Positions 56,214 to 63,860 of a stretch of DNA of 64,000 nt are shown piece by piece. The translations under genes and the position numbers were made by a program. The stretch spans positions 34,283 through 98,282 of the forward strand of contig JARKPO010000019.1 in the NCBI GenBank assembly GCA_029975215.1. Direction: 5' to 3'. Below the pieces are notes generated by a model, which worked only from the letters and a program-made list of their open reading frames with translations, was not told the origin of the DNA and did not search any database. Numbering within the stretch: position 1 is the first letter of the stretch; every line of letters begins with the position of its first letter. Source of the DNA: Levilinea sp. (GTDB lineage: Bacteria > Chloroflexota > Anaerolineae > Anaerolineales > Anaerolineaceae).

Positions 56214-56237
56214 GTCACCTTCAAAACCCTCAGTCGC

Positions 56238-57752
56238 CTACCCACAACAGCCGCTCCGATTTTTGGCATTGGATGAGCCGGGTTTTTGCGCAGAGACAAT
56301 CACGCTGTAAACCGAAACACCCCCAACCGCGCCCATGCTGGTACTGCGGCGGGTGGTGATATTTCGAAATCCAGCCTGGGCGATCAAATCCAGATATTCC
56401 TGTTCTGGCAGTGCTCCGCTCACACATGCTGCCCAATCCGCACCATTTTCACGCATTTCCGCCGGCATTGCCCCCGAAGTGACCATATCGCTCACCTCCA
56501 GCCGCCCCCCTGGTTTTAACACCCGAAAGGCTTCCTGAAAGACACGTCCCTTATCCTCCGTCAGGTTGATGACGCAGTTGGAAATGACCACATCCACTTC
56601 CGCATCTGCTGCCGGCAGTTCTTCTGCATATCCTTCCCGAAACTCCACCTGAGTCAGGTGATTTCGTTCGGCAGCCGCACGCGCGCGTTCCAGCATTTCT
56701 GGGGTCATATCCACGCCGATGACCCGGCCTGCGGATCCCACCCTGGCGGCCGCCAGAAACGCATCCAACCCACCCCCGCTGCCAATATCCAACACAACCT
56801 CGCCGGGCATCAGCCCCGCCAGGGCCAGCGGATTGCCGCAGCCCAATGAGATCTCCGCAGCCTCTTTCGGCGCCGCGGACAATTCACTGGGTGTATACCC
56901 GCTTGAAAAAGTCACGGTATCGCGCTTTTTCTCCGCGCCGCAGCAATCAGAACCGCCGCTCGATCCGCCACAGCAGGTATCTTCACCTGGCATTTCAACA
57001 CAGCAGCTGGCTGAGCTGCCTGAAATGGTGCTGCAATTGCAGCCTTCCGACTGAGCCGCCGCCGCATACCGTTCTTGAACCACCTCGCGCATCACCGTAC
57101 GGCGGGTTCCCACCGCAGCAAAGACGCTGATTCTCGCCTCTCGCTGCTCATCGTCACCCAGATTGGCATTTTCGGATTCAGCACAGCAGGATTGCCCCGT
57201 GCAGGTCACAATCACATTCACCAATCCGGCTTCTTGGAACCAGGCATAGATCTGTGCACGGGCAAAACCCTGCCACACATCCGCCATCTCCTCCTTCAGC
57301 CAGGCATAGGGGTGTTCATCCATATCTGTGATCACGAGCCGCCCCCCCGGCCGCAGCACCCGCACCATTTCTTGAATGGCAGCCAGCGGATCGCTGGTGT
57401 GGTGCAGATACATGTTGGTAAACACGGCATCCAGGCTTGCATCCGCAAAAGGCAAATGGGCGCCGTCCGCTTCGTGATATTCAATGTTGTCAAAATCGCT
57501 CAGATTCTTTTTGGCCACGTCCAGCATCGCAGCAGATCCATCGACCACATGAACCTTCTGCACCAACGGCGCTAAACCAGCCGCCACAAAACCGGTACCA
57601 GTGCCGATATCGGCAACCGCCATCTCTGGGCGCAGATAGGCTTTAGTAATGGCGGTTTCACGGACTGCCTCGCCAAAATAACCCCTCCGCATTTGGTCCC
57701 ACTGACCGGCGACCTGCTGAAAATACTGGGATGACGCTTGTGTCATAGACAT
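56238..57752 (-). CDS. arsM: Two-domain arsenite methyltransferase fusion (methyltransferase + Cys-rich linker + ArsM)
   Basis: A 504-residue protein from the ATG at 57752 (GAGGAG 7 nt upstream). Residues ~1-215 are a class I methyltransferase (DIGTGTG, 48-54) with a CTGQSCC segment (184-190). A linker of ~50 residues (~225-275) carries CNC, CC, CC and CC pairs. Residues ~280-490 are ArsM: SLGCGNPL (C305), DIGSGGGLD, SNCVINL (C393) and AACVSGAL (C443), the three arsenite-binding cysteines of the family, all present. It ends in SGCCG. ArsM converts As(III) to methylated species; the first domain's substrate is unknown. An ArsR operator precedes it. Confidence 0.88.
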   Translation of the reverse strand: MSMTQASSQYFQQVAGQWDQMRRGYFGEAVRETAITKAYLRPEMAVADIGTGTGFVAAGLAPLVQKVHVVDGSAAMLDVAKKNLSDFDNIEYHEADGAHLPFADASLDAVFTNMYLHHTSDPLAAIQEMVRVLRPGGRLVITDMDEHPYAWLKEEMADVWQGFARAQIYAWFQEAGLVNVIVTCTGQSCCAESENANLGDDEQREARISVFAAVGTRRTVMREVVQERYAAAAQSEGCNCSTISGSSASCCVEMPGEDTCCGGSSGGSDCCGAEKKRDTVTFSSGYTPSELSAAPKEAAEISLGCGNPLALAGLMPGEVVLDIGSGGGLDAFLAAARVGSAGRVIGVDMTPEMLERARAAAERNHLTQVEFREGYAEELPAADAEVDVVISNCVINLTEDKGRVFQEAFRVLKPGGRLEVSDMVTSGAMPAEMRENGADWAACVSGALPEQEYLDLIAQAGFRNITTRRSTSMGAVGGVSVYSVIVSAQKPGSSNAKNRSGCCG

Positions 57753-57774
57753 ACGGGTTCTCCTCAATGTGTTT

Positions 57775-57792
57775 TATCGTATTTTTACGATA
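57775..57792 (-). promoter_or_regulatory. ArsR operator upstream of arsM
   Basis: A perfect inverted repeat, TATCGTA-TTTT-TACGATA, 18 bp, ending 22 nt before the arsM start. The same 18-bp pattern, with one arm base changed, overlaps the arsR promoter (58198-58215). Confidence 0.8.
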
Positions 57793-57831
57793 TTCAATGC
57801 AAAAAAAGATGCCAGAACCCATCCCTGGGTC

Positions 57832-58185
57832 CTAGCAGCAGTTCGTCTCATCACTGGGCGATTCAGATTGACAGCATTCCGGCAGCCACTGCTGAATCCG
57901 CTCCTTTAAAAATCTTAAGCCCTCCGCATGTATACAGTAGCAGGTCGCTGGGCCTTCAATCTCACCCTCAATTAACCCAGCTTCGCGCAGCACTTTTAAG
58001 TGTTGGCTGACTGTTGATTGAGCCAAAGCAGTGAAGACCACCATATCACCTGTGATACACACCTGTCTTTCAGCCAAATATTTCATCATCCGAAAACGCA
58101 CCGGGTTCCCCAGCGCTTTCAGCATCGCAGCCAGGCGGGCCTCATCTCGGTTCAATTCATACACAGCGTTCTTCTCTGCTTTCAT
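57832..58185 (-). CDS. arsR: ArsR-family metalloregulatory repressor
   Basis: A 117-residue winged-helix repressor. The recognition region is AQSTVSQHLKVLREAGLIEGEIEG. Its Cys residues differ from the classical alpha-3 ELCVCDL motif: here CITGDMVVF precedes the recognition helix, with CYC after it and a tail containing ECC and NCC. This suggests a differently placed As(III)/Sb(III) site, of the C-terminal-Cys type. It lies 79 nt upstream of arsM and shares an operator sequence with it, so it probably represses both and is released by arsenite. Confidence 0.92.
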   Translation of the reverse strand: MKAEKNAVYELNRDEARLAAMLKALGNPVRFRMMKYLAERQVCITGDMVVFTALAQSTVSQHLKVLREAGLIEGEIEGPATCYCIHAEGLRFLKERIQQWLPECCQSESPSDETNCC

Positions 58186-58197
58186 CTTCGTCCCTTA

Positions 58198-58232
58198 TAT
58201 CGCAATTTTACGATAAAACAATCAAATGTCAA
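58198..58232 (-). promoter_or_regulatory. arsR promoter with overlapping ArsR operator
   Basis: On the minus strand TTGACA (58232-58227), 16 nt spacer and TAAAAT (58210-58205). The operator at 58198-58215, TATCGCAATTTTACGATA as read on the plus strand, covers the whole -10 box. Autoregulation by steric block is expected. Confidence 0.8.
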
Positions 58233-58290
58233 TCTTTTCACAGAAATTTCAAACAAATTAAACAAAAGCAAATGGGAGACCTCAACGGAA

Positions 58291-59781
58291 TCAAGACTTA
58301 AACACCGCATCATACACATCACCCCCAAAACTAGAGGACAACGGCTTCCCTTCCTTTAGCTTAAAGCTGCGTTCACCCATCTCGTTTCGATCTGCTCTTA
58401 AGAATAAAGCGTTTTTCATCCCCAGCTTGTAGTACGAGTATGACAATTCATACATATGGGTCACGTAGCATACTTTAATCTTCTTTTCGAGCATTGCCGT
58501 TACAATCTGCCGGGCAATTTCCGCTCCCTCTCGTTCATTGGTAGACGCAAAAGACTCGTTAAACAGCAGGATCGAATGGGGGGTGATTTGATCTACGATA
58601 CCGCTGATACGGCCAAGCTCTTCTTCCAATTTACCAAATTGCATGGTGTTGTCTTCTTTGCGTTTAAAATGCGTAAAGATCCCCCGACAGACGCTGGCAC
58701 AAAAATCTTCGGCTGGAACAAACATCCCTGCCTGCATCATCAATTGTGAACTGCCCAGGCTACGCAAGAAGGTGGATTTTCCACCTTGATTGGCTCCCGT
58801 GATCATCAACAGCTGCTTGTCATCGGCGTGAAGATCATTACCAACAATGCGCTGTTTCATCGTCAGCGCCAGGCTGATATCATACAGCCCAGTAAAGCGG
58901 CAGGCGCGGGCATCAATGGATTCAGGTGTGGGGAAAACAATTGGGCAACCAATACGGGTCAGCGCCTCTTCTAAATGAATACAGCCCAAATAAAAAGCCA
59001 GCTCATTTTGCAGCATCTGGAAAAAGCTCTCAATATGCTCTGTTGATTCAGCCAAAGCGCAGGCCACCGCATTGATCCCGCGGTCCTTAATATCCCCCAG
59101 AGCACGCACACCGGCGTCATCTCGTTCGCTGATCATAAATGAGTAAGAACTCTTACTGGACGAAAAAACCTCTTTTAACCAATGCTGTTTTTTGGAGGGC
59201 AATCGCAATTGGTGGTGAGTTCCTTCATTGCCTTTCCCCAATTCCTCACTGATCAAAACCCCATCATTGAACTTCAGCTGACGCAAATGAGTATCCACCC
59301 GCAAAAAATAGGCGTCATCCAATTCACTGTCAATCATGGAGAAGAATCGCCGAAAACCAGCGGATTGAAATTTGTCGCGATTCTCAACTGTGATTTTCTT
59401 CAGTTTCTTTAAAAGCCCAACGTACATCACCATCAGATCCACAGCGCTGCTCAAAACGCCGCCCGGCGTGCGCGTAAAAATACCCAGCCAACTCCGATGC
59501 TTATTCTCAACCCCTTCCAGGGGGAGTTGGTAGATTGCACGAATCACATCGCGATGGGCCAGGCAGTCTTTCAAGATTTCCTGACGGTAATGAAGCGTGT
59601 CCAGATCAATTTGGCTATTTAACAGAGCGGTTTTTGAAATTCCATATAGAAATTTATCGCCGTTTGCCATCGCCTCTAAAACGGTGTTCAATTCGAGATC
59701 AGCAATCAAGTCCTCAACATTAACCGGAAGCGGCTGTTTATCATCAAAATCTCGATCTTGAAACATTAAGAATGCTTTCAT
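58291..59781 (-). CDS. MutS-like ATPase, second of a coupled pair
   Basis: A 496-residue protein with MutS core and ATPase domains but none of the N-terminal mismatch-binding domain. YRQEIL (65-70) marks the MutS domain III start; Walker A is GANQGGKST (329-337). The Walker B strand reads ILLFNES-FAST (404-414), with Asn in place of the usual Asp. VTHMYEL (440-446) is the His switch. No HTH or Smr tail is present. Its ATG overlaps the partner's stop by 4 nt, so they probably form a heterodimer. It is under a fluoride riboswitch. AT-rich compared with the surroundings. Biological role unknown. Confidence 0.85.
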   Translation of the reverse strand: MKAFLMFQDRDFDDKQPLPVNVEDLIADLELNTVLEAMANGDKFLYGISKTALLNSQIDLDTLHYRQEILKDCLAHRDVIRAIYQLPLEGVENKHRSWLGIFTRTPGGVLSSAVDLMVMYVGLLKKLKKITVENRDKFQSAGFRRFFSMIDSELDDAYFLRVDTHLRQLKFNDGVLISEELGKGNEGTHHQLRLPSKKQHWLKEVFSSSKSSYSFMISERDDAGVRALGDIKDRGINAVACALAESTEHIESFFQMLQNELAFYLGCIHLEEALTRIGCPIVFPTPESIDARACRFTGLYDISLALTMKQRIVGNDLHADDKQLLMITGANQGGKSTFLRSLGSSQLMMQAGMFVPAEDFCASVCRGIFTHFKRKEDNTMQFGKLEEELGRISGIVDQITPHSILLFNESFASTNEREGAEIARQIVTAMLEKKIKVCYVTHMYELSYSYYKLGMKNALFLRADRNEMGERSFKLKEGKPLSSSFGGDVYDAVFKS

Positions 59782-61316
59782 GAGGGGATCCGTTCAAGAA
59801 TATCTGAATAGGAAAGGTGATGTTTCTTCGCGATCCACAGGGCGTGCGCCAACCCATCTGCCGGCTTACGAATAATTTTATAGGTGCGTACTGCCGGGTT
59901 ATCTTCATCCACGGTGCTGACCATACTGACGGTTTTTGGGCTCATTCTGGATAATTCATCCATAAAGGTCACACACACCCCATAACAGCCCAGATCAATG
60001 ATTTTCTGAATAATTTCTTTACTTAAGAAGATCGCATCCTCTAATGCTGTCGAGGTGAAAATCTCATTCATAATGATGATGCTCTTTGAAGAGGCCTGTT
60101 CCAAAATGTCCCGCATGCGGATCAGGTCGTCCTTCAATTTTCCCCTCAAGTTTTGAATCTGTTCTTCCCGTTCAAAATGAGTGAAAATTCGATCAAATAA
60201 CAACAATTGGGCTTGCTTCCCCGGAACCGGGCAGCCTAAACTGGACAAGTAATGCAGTTGCCCAAACATACGGGCAAATGTCGTTTTTCCACCTTGATTG
60301 GGCCCAGAGACAACGATGATTCTCTCTGTAGGCTCCAGGGTAAAATCATTGGGGACCACAAGGGATGAGGATACACTTCTTTTATGCGCCAGAGCAGCAT
60401 CAAACGCATCCAATGCAAAAAGGCGTTCATTGGGGCCCACCAATCGAGGAAAACAAAATGAAAGCCCCAAACTTTTGATCCCTTCTTGATAATTGCAGTA
60501 GGCGATATAGAATTGAATCTGACGATCAAACACCGCGATCGTCTCATCCAAAAAATCATGGTGTTTTTCCACAAACAGACGCAATTCCCGAAATACCCCG
60601 GGGAATAATCTGGCTACGCCGTCTAATATTTGCGCTTCAACATGATTTGTGCCAATTGAAAGGGCCGATTCAATCCGATATTTTTGCACCTCGCCCTGTT
60701 TAAACTTTTCAAATGTCTCTTCAACTTCCTTACTGTAATCAATCTCCCCTTCGTATTTGCGAACCGTTACACGGCGTTCCTTAATCAGAACGTTATAGCG
60801 GATCAATGCCAGTTTGGCCTTCAAAGAATTAACATTCTGCATCAATTCCTGGAATTTTGAAGAGTTGCAGTAATCGCGCAAATACGCTGCAAAGGTCAGC
60901 AAACCCTCGGCGCATATACTGTGTTGGCTGAAAGTATTGTAGAGCGCCAGCACCGCCTGGCAATACTCATAAGCCGCCTCCAGGAACCACCCCTCTTTAT
61001 GATGCAGGTATGGAACTTTTTCGACAACCTTTTCATATCGCCGTACCAGAGACATTTTCTCCGCAAACGCGTTAATTTCATGCAGCAAATCTTCGGATTC
61101 CAAATCCCGAAACACTTCTTGCCGATAGATAATTTCGTCTTGATTCAATAACGGCGTAGAGAAATAAGGCTCAAGATGATATTCCTCCTTACCTATCGTG
61201 ATGGCCCCAATGATTTGATCAATGTTCAAGTCAGCAAAAAAATCCGATGAACGAATTTCTTCCAATTCCGAACCATCAACGGGATTCTTGAACAAAACAC
61301 TGCAATGTACGATCAT
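59778..61316 (-). CDS. MutS-like ATPase, first of a coupled pair
   Basis: A 512-residue protein with the same plan as its neighbour: YRQEVFRDL (64-72), a long helical core (~85-270), Walker A GPNQGGKTT (338-346), Walker B SIIIMNEIFTST (412-423) again with Asn instead of Asp, and CVTFMDEL in place of the His switch (Phe for His). No mismatch-recognition domain. GAGAG lies 6 nt before the ATG. The leader carries a fluoride riboswitch. The two proteins differ enough to be subunits with distinct roles rather than a recent duplication. Confidence 0.85.
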   Translation of the reverse strand: MIVHCSVLFKNPVDGSELEEIRSSDFFADLNIDQIIGAITIGKEEYHLEPYFSTPLLNQDEIIYRQEVFRDLESEDLLHEINAFAEKMSLVRRYEKVVEKVPYLHHKEGWFLEAAYEYCQAVLALYNTFSQHSICAEGLLTFAAYLRDYCNSSKFQELMQNVNSLKAKLALIRYNVLIKERRVTVRKYEGEIDYSKEVEETFEKFKQGEVQKYRIESALSIGTNHVEAQILDGVARLFPGVFRELRLFVEKHHDFLDETIAVFDRQIQFYIAYCNYQEGIKSLGLSFCFPRLVGPNERLFALDAFDAALAHKRSVSSSLVVPNDFTLEPTERIIVVSGPNQGGKTTFARMFGQLHYLSSLGCPVPGKQAQLLLFDRIFTHFEREEQIQNLRGKLKDDLIRMRDILEQASSKSIIIMNEIFTSTALEDAIFLSKEIIQKIIDLGCYGVCVTFMDELSRMSPKTVSMVSTVDEDNPAVRTYKIIRKPADGLAHALWIAKKHHLSYSDILERIPS

Positions 61317-61385
61317 CGTATTCTCTCGCTATAAAGTTCTGGTGAATAAGCAAACCGGTCAGCAAAGGACATCTGAAGCAAGATG

Positions 61386-61464
61386 AAAAAAAGCCCCTAC
61401 TCGACAAGCGCTGCCCAGTAGAGGCCATCAGTCTCATGACAGTTATGGCGAGCCTCATCGCCTG
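61386..61464 (-). ncRNA. Fluoride riboswitch (crcB motif) with terminator, controlling the MutS-like pair
   Basis: On the minus strand: GGCG (61462-61459) pairs with CGCC (61450-61447); GAGGC (61456-61452) with GCCTC (61425-61421); conserved AACTGTC and GACTGATG surround a small hairpin. This is very close to the Thermotoga-type crcB aptamer in sequence. CCTCTACT (61424-61417) alternatively pairs with AGTAGGGG (61401-61394), before seven T (61392-61386), a terminator. The layout matches the eno riboswitch. The first MutS-like gene starts 70 nt beyond. Confidence 0.93.
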
Positions 61465-61483
61465 ATTTAATTCGTACTGAGTC

Positions 61484-61489
61484 ATTATA
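61484..61489 (-). promoter_or_regulatory. -10 box of the MutS-like operon
   Basis: TATAAT on the minus strand at 61489-61484, placing transcription start just before the riboswitch aptamer (from about 61464). The -35 is weak (TTACAC, 17 nt upstream). Confidence 0.7.
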
Positions 61490-61579
61490 CATAAGAAATC
61501 GGTTAAGTGTAAGTGCATTTCAAAATTGTATGTTCTCCCCCACCGGTTCAGTCTCGGAGACACAAACCAGGTTCCTCCA

Positions 61580-61607
61580 TTGACTTTTGCTCAATCCTGG
61601 GTATAAT
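61580..61607 (+). promoter_or_regulatory. Promoter of tRNA-Val and probably of thrS
   Basis: TTGACT (61580-61585), a 16-nt spacer and TATAAT (61602-61607), starting a few bases before tRNA-Val. It is the only promoter visible before the thrS leader. Confidence 0.85.
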
Positions 61608-61617
61608 AATTCCCATC

Positions 61618-61691
61618 GGGCGGTTAGCTCAGTTGGTTAGAGCATTGCGTTGACATCGCAAAGGCCGTAGGTTCGAGTCCTATACCGCCCA
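61618..61691 (+). tRNA. tRNA-Val (anticodon GAC)
   Basis: A full cloverleaf: acceptor GGGCGGT/ACCGCCC, anticodon stem TTGCG/CGCAA with loop TTGACAT, GAC reading GTC/GTT, and T-loop TTCGAGT. Discriminator A, CCA not encoded. No terminator follows. The T-box stem I begins 3 nt later. Confidence 0.96.
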
Positions 61692-61694
61692 CAA

Positions 61695-61944
61695 ACGCTT
61701 CGATCAGGACGAGTAACTGGCGTCATTCGACAGAGAACGGGAGCCACCGGGTGCAAGCTCCCCCCGAAAAGGTGCCAGCCAAAACCCCCTGTGAGCGTAA
61801 ACCGGAACCGGGCTTTACCGCCCCCAGTATGGTGCACGGCTGACCCCGTTATCGGTCGCAATGAGATGGCTCCCTCGGAGCCAAATCTGGGTGGAACCGC
61901 GTGAGAAATCTCTCGCCCCAGAACTGGGCGAGGGTTATTTTTTT
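61695..61944 (+). ncRNA. T-box leader for thrS (Thr specifier ACC) with terminator
   Basis: Stem I closes with ACGCT/AGCGT (61695-61699, 61794-61798) and CAGG/CCTG. The specifier loop, bounded by CTGGC/GCCAG (61717-61721, 61774-61778), holds ACC (61784-61786), a Thr codon. The T-box core GGTGGAACCGCG is at 61890-61901, where TGGA pairs with the uncharged tRNA end. The terminator CTCGCCC/GGGCGAG (61912-61918, 61926-61932) is followed by seven T (61938-61944). Uncharged tRNA-Thr stabilises the antiterminator and turns on thrS. Confidence 0.93.
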
Positions 61945-62000
61945 AATAGCCCTTCGACCCATCTCCATCTCATCATCTCTTTTGTTTCGAGGAGGACACA

Positions 62001-63788
62001 ATGGACGAGAAAGTCAAAGAACGCTATGAAGATTCCTTGCTGTACCGCATCCGCCATTCCAGCGCACACATCATGGCCCAGGCTGTTCTGGAAAAATTCC
62101 CCACCGGCAAAGTGGCCATCGGCCCCGCCATTGACGACGGCTTTTATTATGATTTCGACCTGCCCCGCGCTCTGACCCCCGAAGACCTGGCCGAAATTGA
62201 AGCCCGCATGCGTGAGATCATCCGCGAAGATCACACCTTCCAGCGCCAGGTGCTTTCGGCTGAACAGGCCCGCGCCATCTTCCAGGACCAGCCCTACAAG
62301 TTAGAACTGATTGACGGCCTCGAATCCGGCGGCTATGATGAAGACGGCAATCCCCTGTTTGAAAAACCGGAACTGTCTACCTACCAACACGCCAGCTTTG
62401 TAGATCTGTGCCGCGGCCCGCATGTGGAACACACCGGCCTGATCAATCCCGACGCGGTCAAGTTGATGAACGTGGCCGGGGCCTATTGGCGCGGCGATGA
62501 ACGCCGCCCCATGCTCCAGCGCATCTACGGCACGGCCTGGTATACCCCCCAGGAGCTTCAGGAATACCTCTGGAAGCTGGAAGAAGCCAAAAAACGCGAC
62601 CACCGCAAGATTGGCCGTGAACTGGACCTTTTCTCGGTCAAAGATGAGGTCGGCGCCGGCCTCATCCTCTGGCACCCCAAGGGCGCCAAAATCCGCATGC
62701 TGACCGAAAACTTCTGGGAAAAAGAGCACGAAAACGCCGGCTACGATTTCGTCTATACCCCCCACATCGGCAAATCTTCCCTGTGGGAAACCAGCGGCCA
62801 CCTGGGCTTTTACAAAGAAAATATGTATGCTCCCATCGAAATTGAAGGGCAGCAGTACTTTTTGAAGCCCATGAACTGCCCCTTCCACATTCACATCTAC
62901 AACGATCACACCCGCTCGTACCGCGACCTGCCCCTGCGCTTCGCTGAAAAAGGCACTGTCTATCGCTACGAACGCTCCGGCGTGCTCCACGGCCTGCTGC
63001 GCGTGCGCGGTTTCACTCAGGATGACGCCCACCACTTCTGCCGCGCCGATCAGATGCCTGACGAAATTGACTTCGTGCTCAATTTCTGCCTCCACATCCT
63101 GCGCTCCTTCGGCTTCTCTGATTTCCAGGCCTACCTCTCCACCAAGCCAGAAAAGTCGGTTGGCGAACTTCAGCAATGGCAGGATGCCCAGGACGCTCTG
63201 CAGGCCTCGCTGGAACGTGCCCAGATCCCCTACGAGGTAGATGCAGGCGGCGGCGCATTCTACGGCCCCAAGATTGACCTCAAGATCAAAGACGCCATCG
63301 GCCGGGAATGGCAGCTCTCCACCATCCAATTTGACTTTAACCTACCGGAACGCTTCAATCTGACTTATGTCGGCGAAGACGGTCATCCTCACCGCCCCTA
63401 CATGGTGCACCGCGCCCTGCTGGGCAGCATGGAACGCTTCTTCGGGGTTCTCATTGAACACTACGCCGGAGCCTTCCCTGTGTGGCTCTCCCCCGTGCAG
63501 GTCAAGCTCATTCCCATCGCTGACCGCCACCTGGAATACGCTGAGCAGGTCAAAGCCCAGCTCAAGAAAGCCGGCCTGCGCGTTGAAGTGGACGACCGCC
63601 CCGAACGCATGAACGCCAAAATCCGCGACGCGCAGATGCAAAAAATCCCCTATATGCTCGTCGTCGGCGACAAAGAGATGGAAAATGGGCAGGTCGCCCT
63701 GCGCCTACGCAGCGGCGAAAACCCCGGCCCCATGTCCCTGGCAGATTTCATCGCCCAGGCCGAAAAAGACATCGCCGAGAAAATCTAA
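62001..63788 (+). CDS. thrS: Threonyl-tRNA synthetase lacking the TGS domain
   Basis: A 595-residue class II synthetase. It starts directly at the editing-domain region with HSSAHIMAQAV, so the ~60-residue N-terminal TGS domain found in bacterial ThrS (about 640 residues) is missing. The editing-site QHASFVDLCRGPHVEHTG is present in pieces. Catalytic zinc ligands are in MNCPFHIHIY (Cys), FTQDDAHHFC (His) and VHRALLGSMERF (His). The anticodon domain ends the protein. GAGGAGG precedes the ATG. It is controlled by the T-box leader upstream. Confidence 0.96.
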   Translation: MDEKVKERYEDSLLYRIRHSSAHIMAQAVLEKFPTGKVAIGPAIDDGFYYDFDLPRALTPEDLAEIEARMREIIREDHTFQRQVLSAEQARAIFQDQPYKLELIDGLESGGYDEDGNPLFEKPELSTYQHASFVDLCRGPHVEHTGLINPDAVKLMNVAGAYWRGDERRPMLQRIYGTAWYTPQELQEYLWKLEEAKKRDHRKIGRELDLFSVKDEVGAGLILWHPKGAKIRMLTENFWEKEHENAGYDFVYTPHIGKSSLWETSGHLGFYKENMYAPIEIEGQQYFLKPMNCPFHIHIYNDHTRSYRDLPLRFAEKGTVYRYERSGVLHGLLRVRGFTQDDAHHFCRADQMPDEIDFVLNFCLHILRSFGFSDFQAYLSTKPEKSVGELQQWQDAQDALQASLERAQIPYEVDAGGGAFYGPKIDLKIKDAIGREWQLSTIQFDFNLPERFNLTYVGEDGHPHRPYMVHRALLGSMERFFGVLIEHYAGAFPVWLSPVQVKLIPIADRHLEYAEQVKAQLKKAGLRVEVDDRPERMNAKIRDAQMQKIPYMLVVGDKEMENGQVALRLRSGENPGPMSLADFIAQAEKDIAEKI

Positions 63789-63800
63789 GCATAGCCGTTT

Positions 63801-63839
63801 CCCCCTCCCAATCGGGTCCCCGAACCCGCTGGGAGGGGG
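63801..63839 (+). terminator. Terminator-like hairpin after thrS
   Basis: CCCCCTCCCA (63801-63810) pairs with TGGGAGGGGG (63830-63839), with an inner CGGGT/ACCCG. No clean T-run follows. Confidence 0.65.
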
Positions 63840-63860
63840 ATGATTTGCCCCAAGCCTTAC

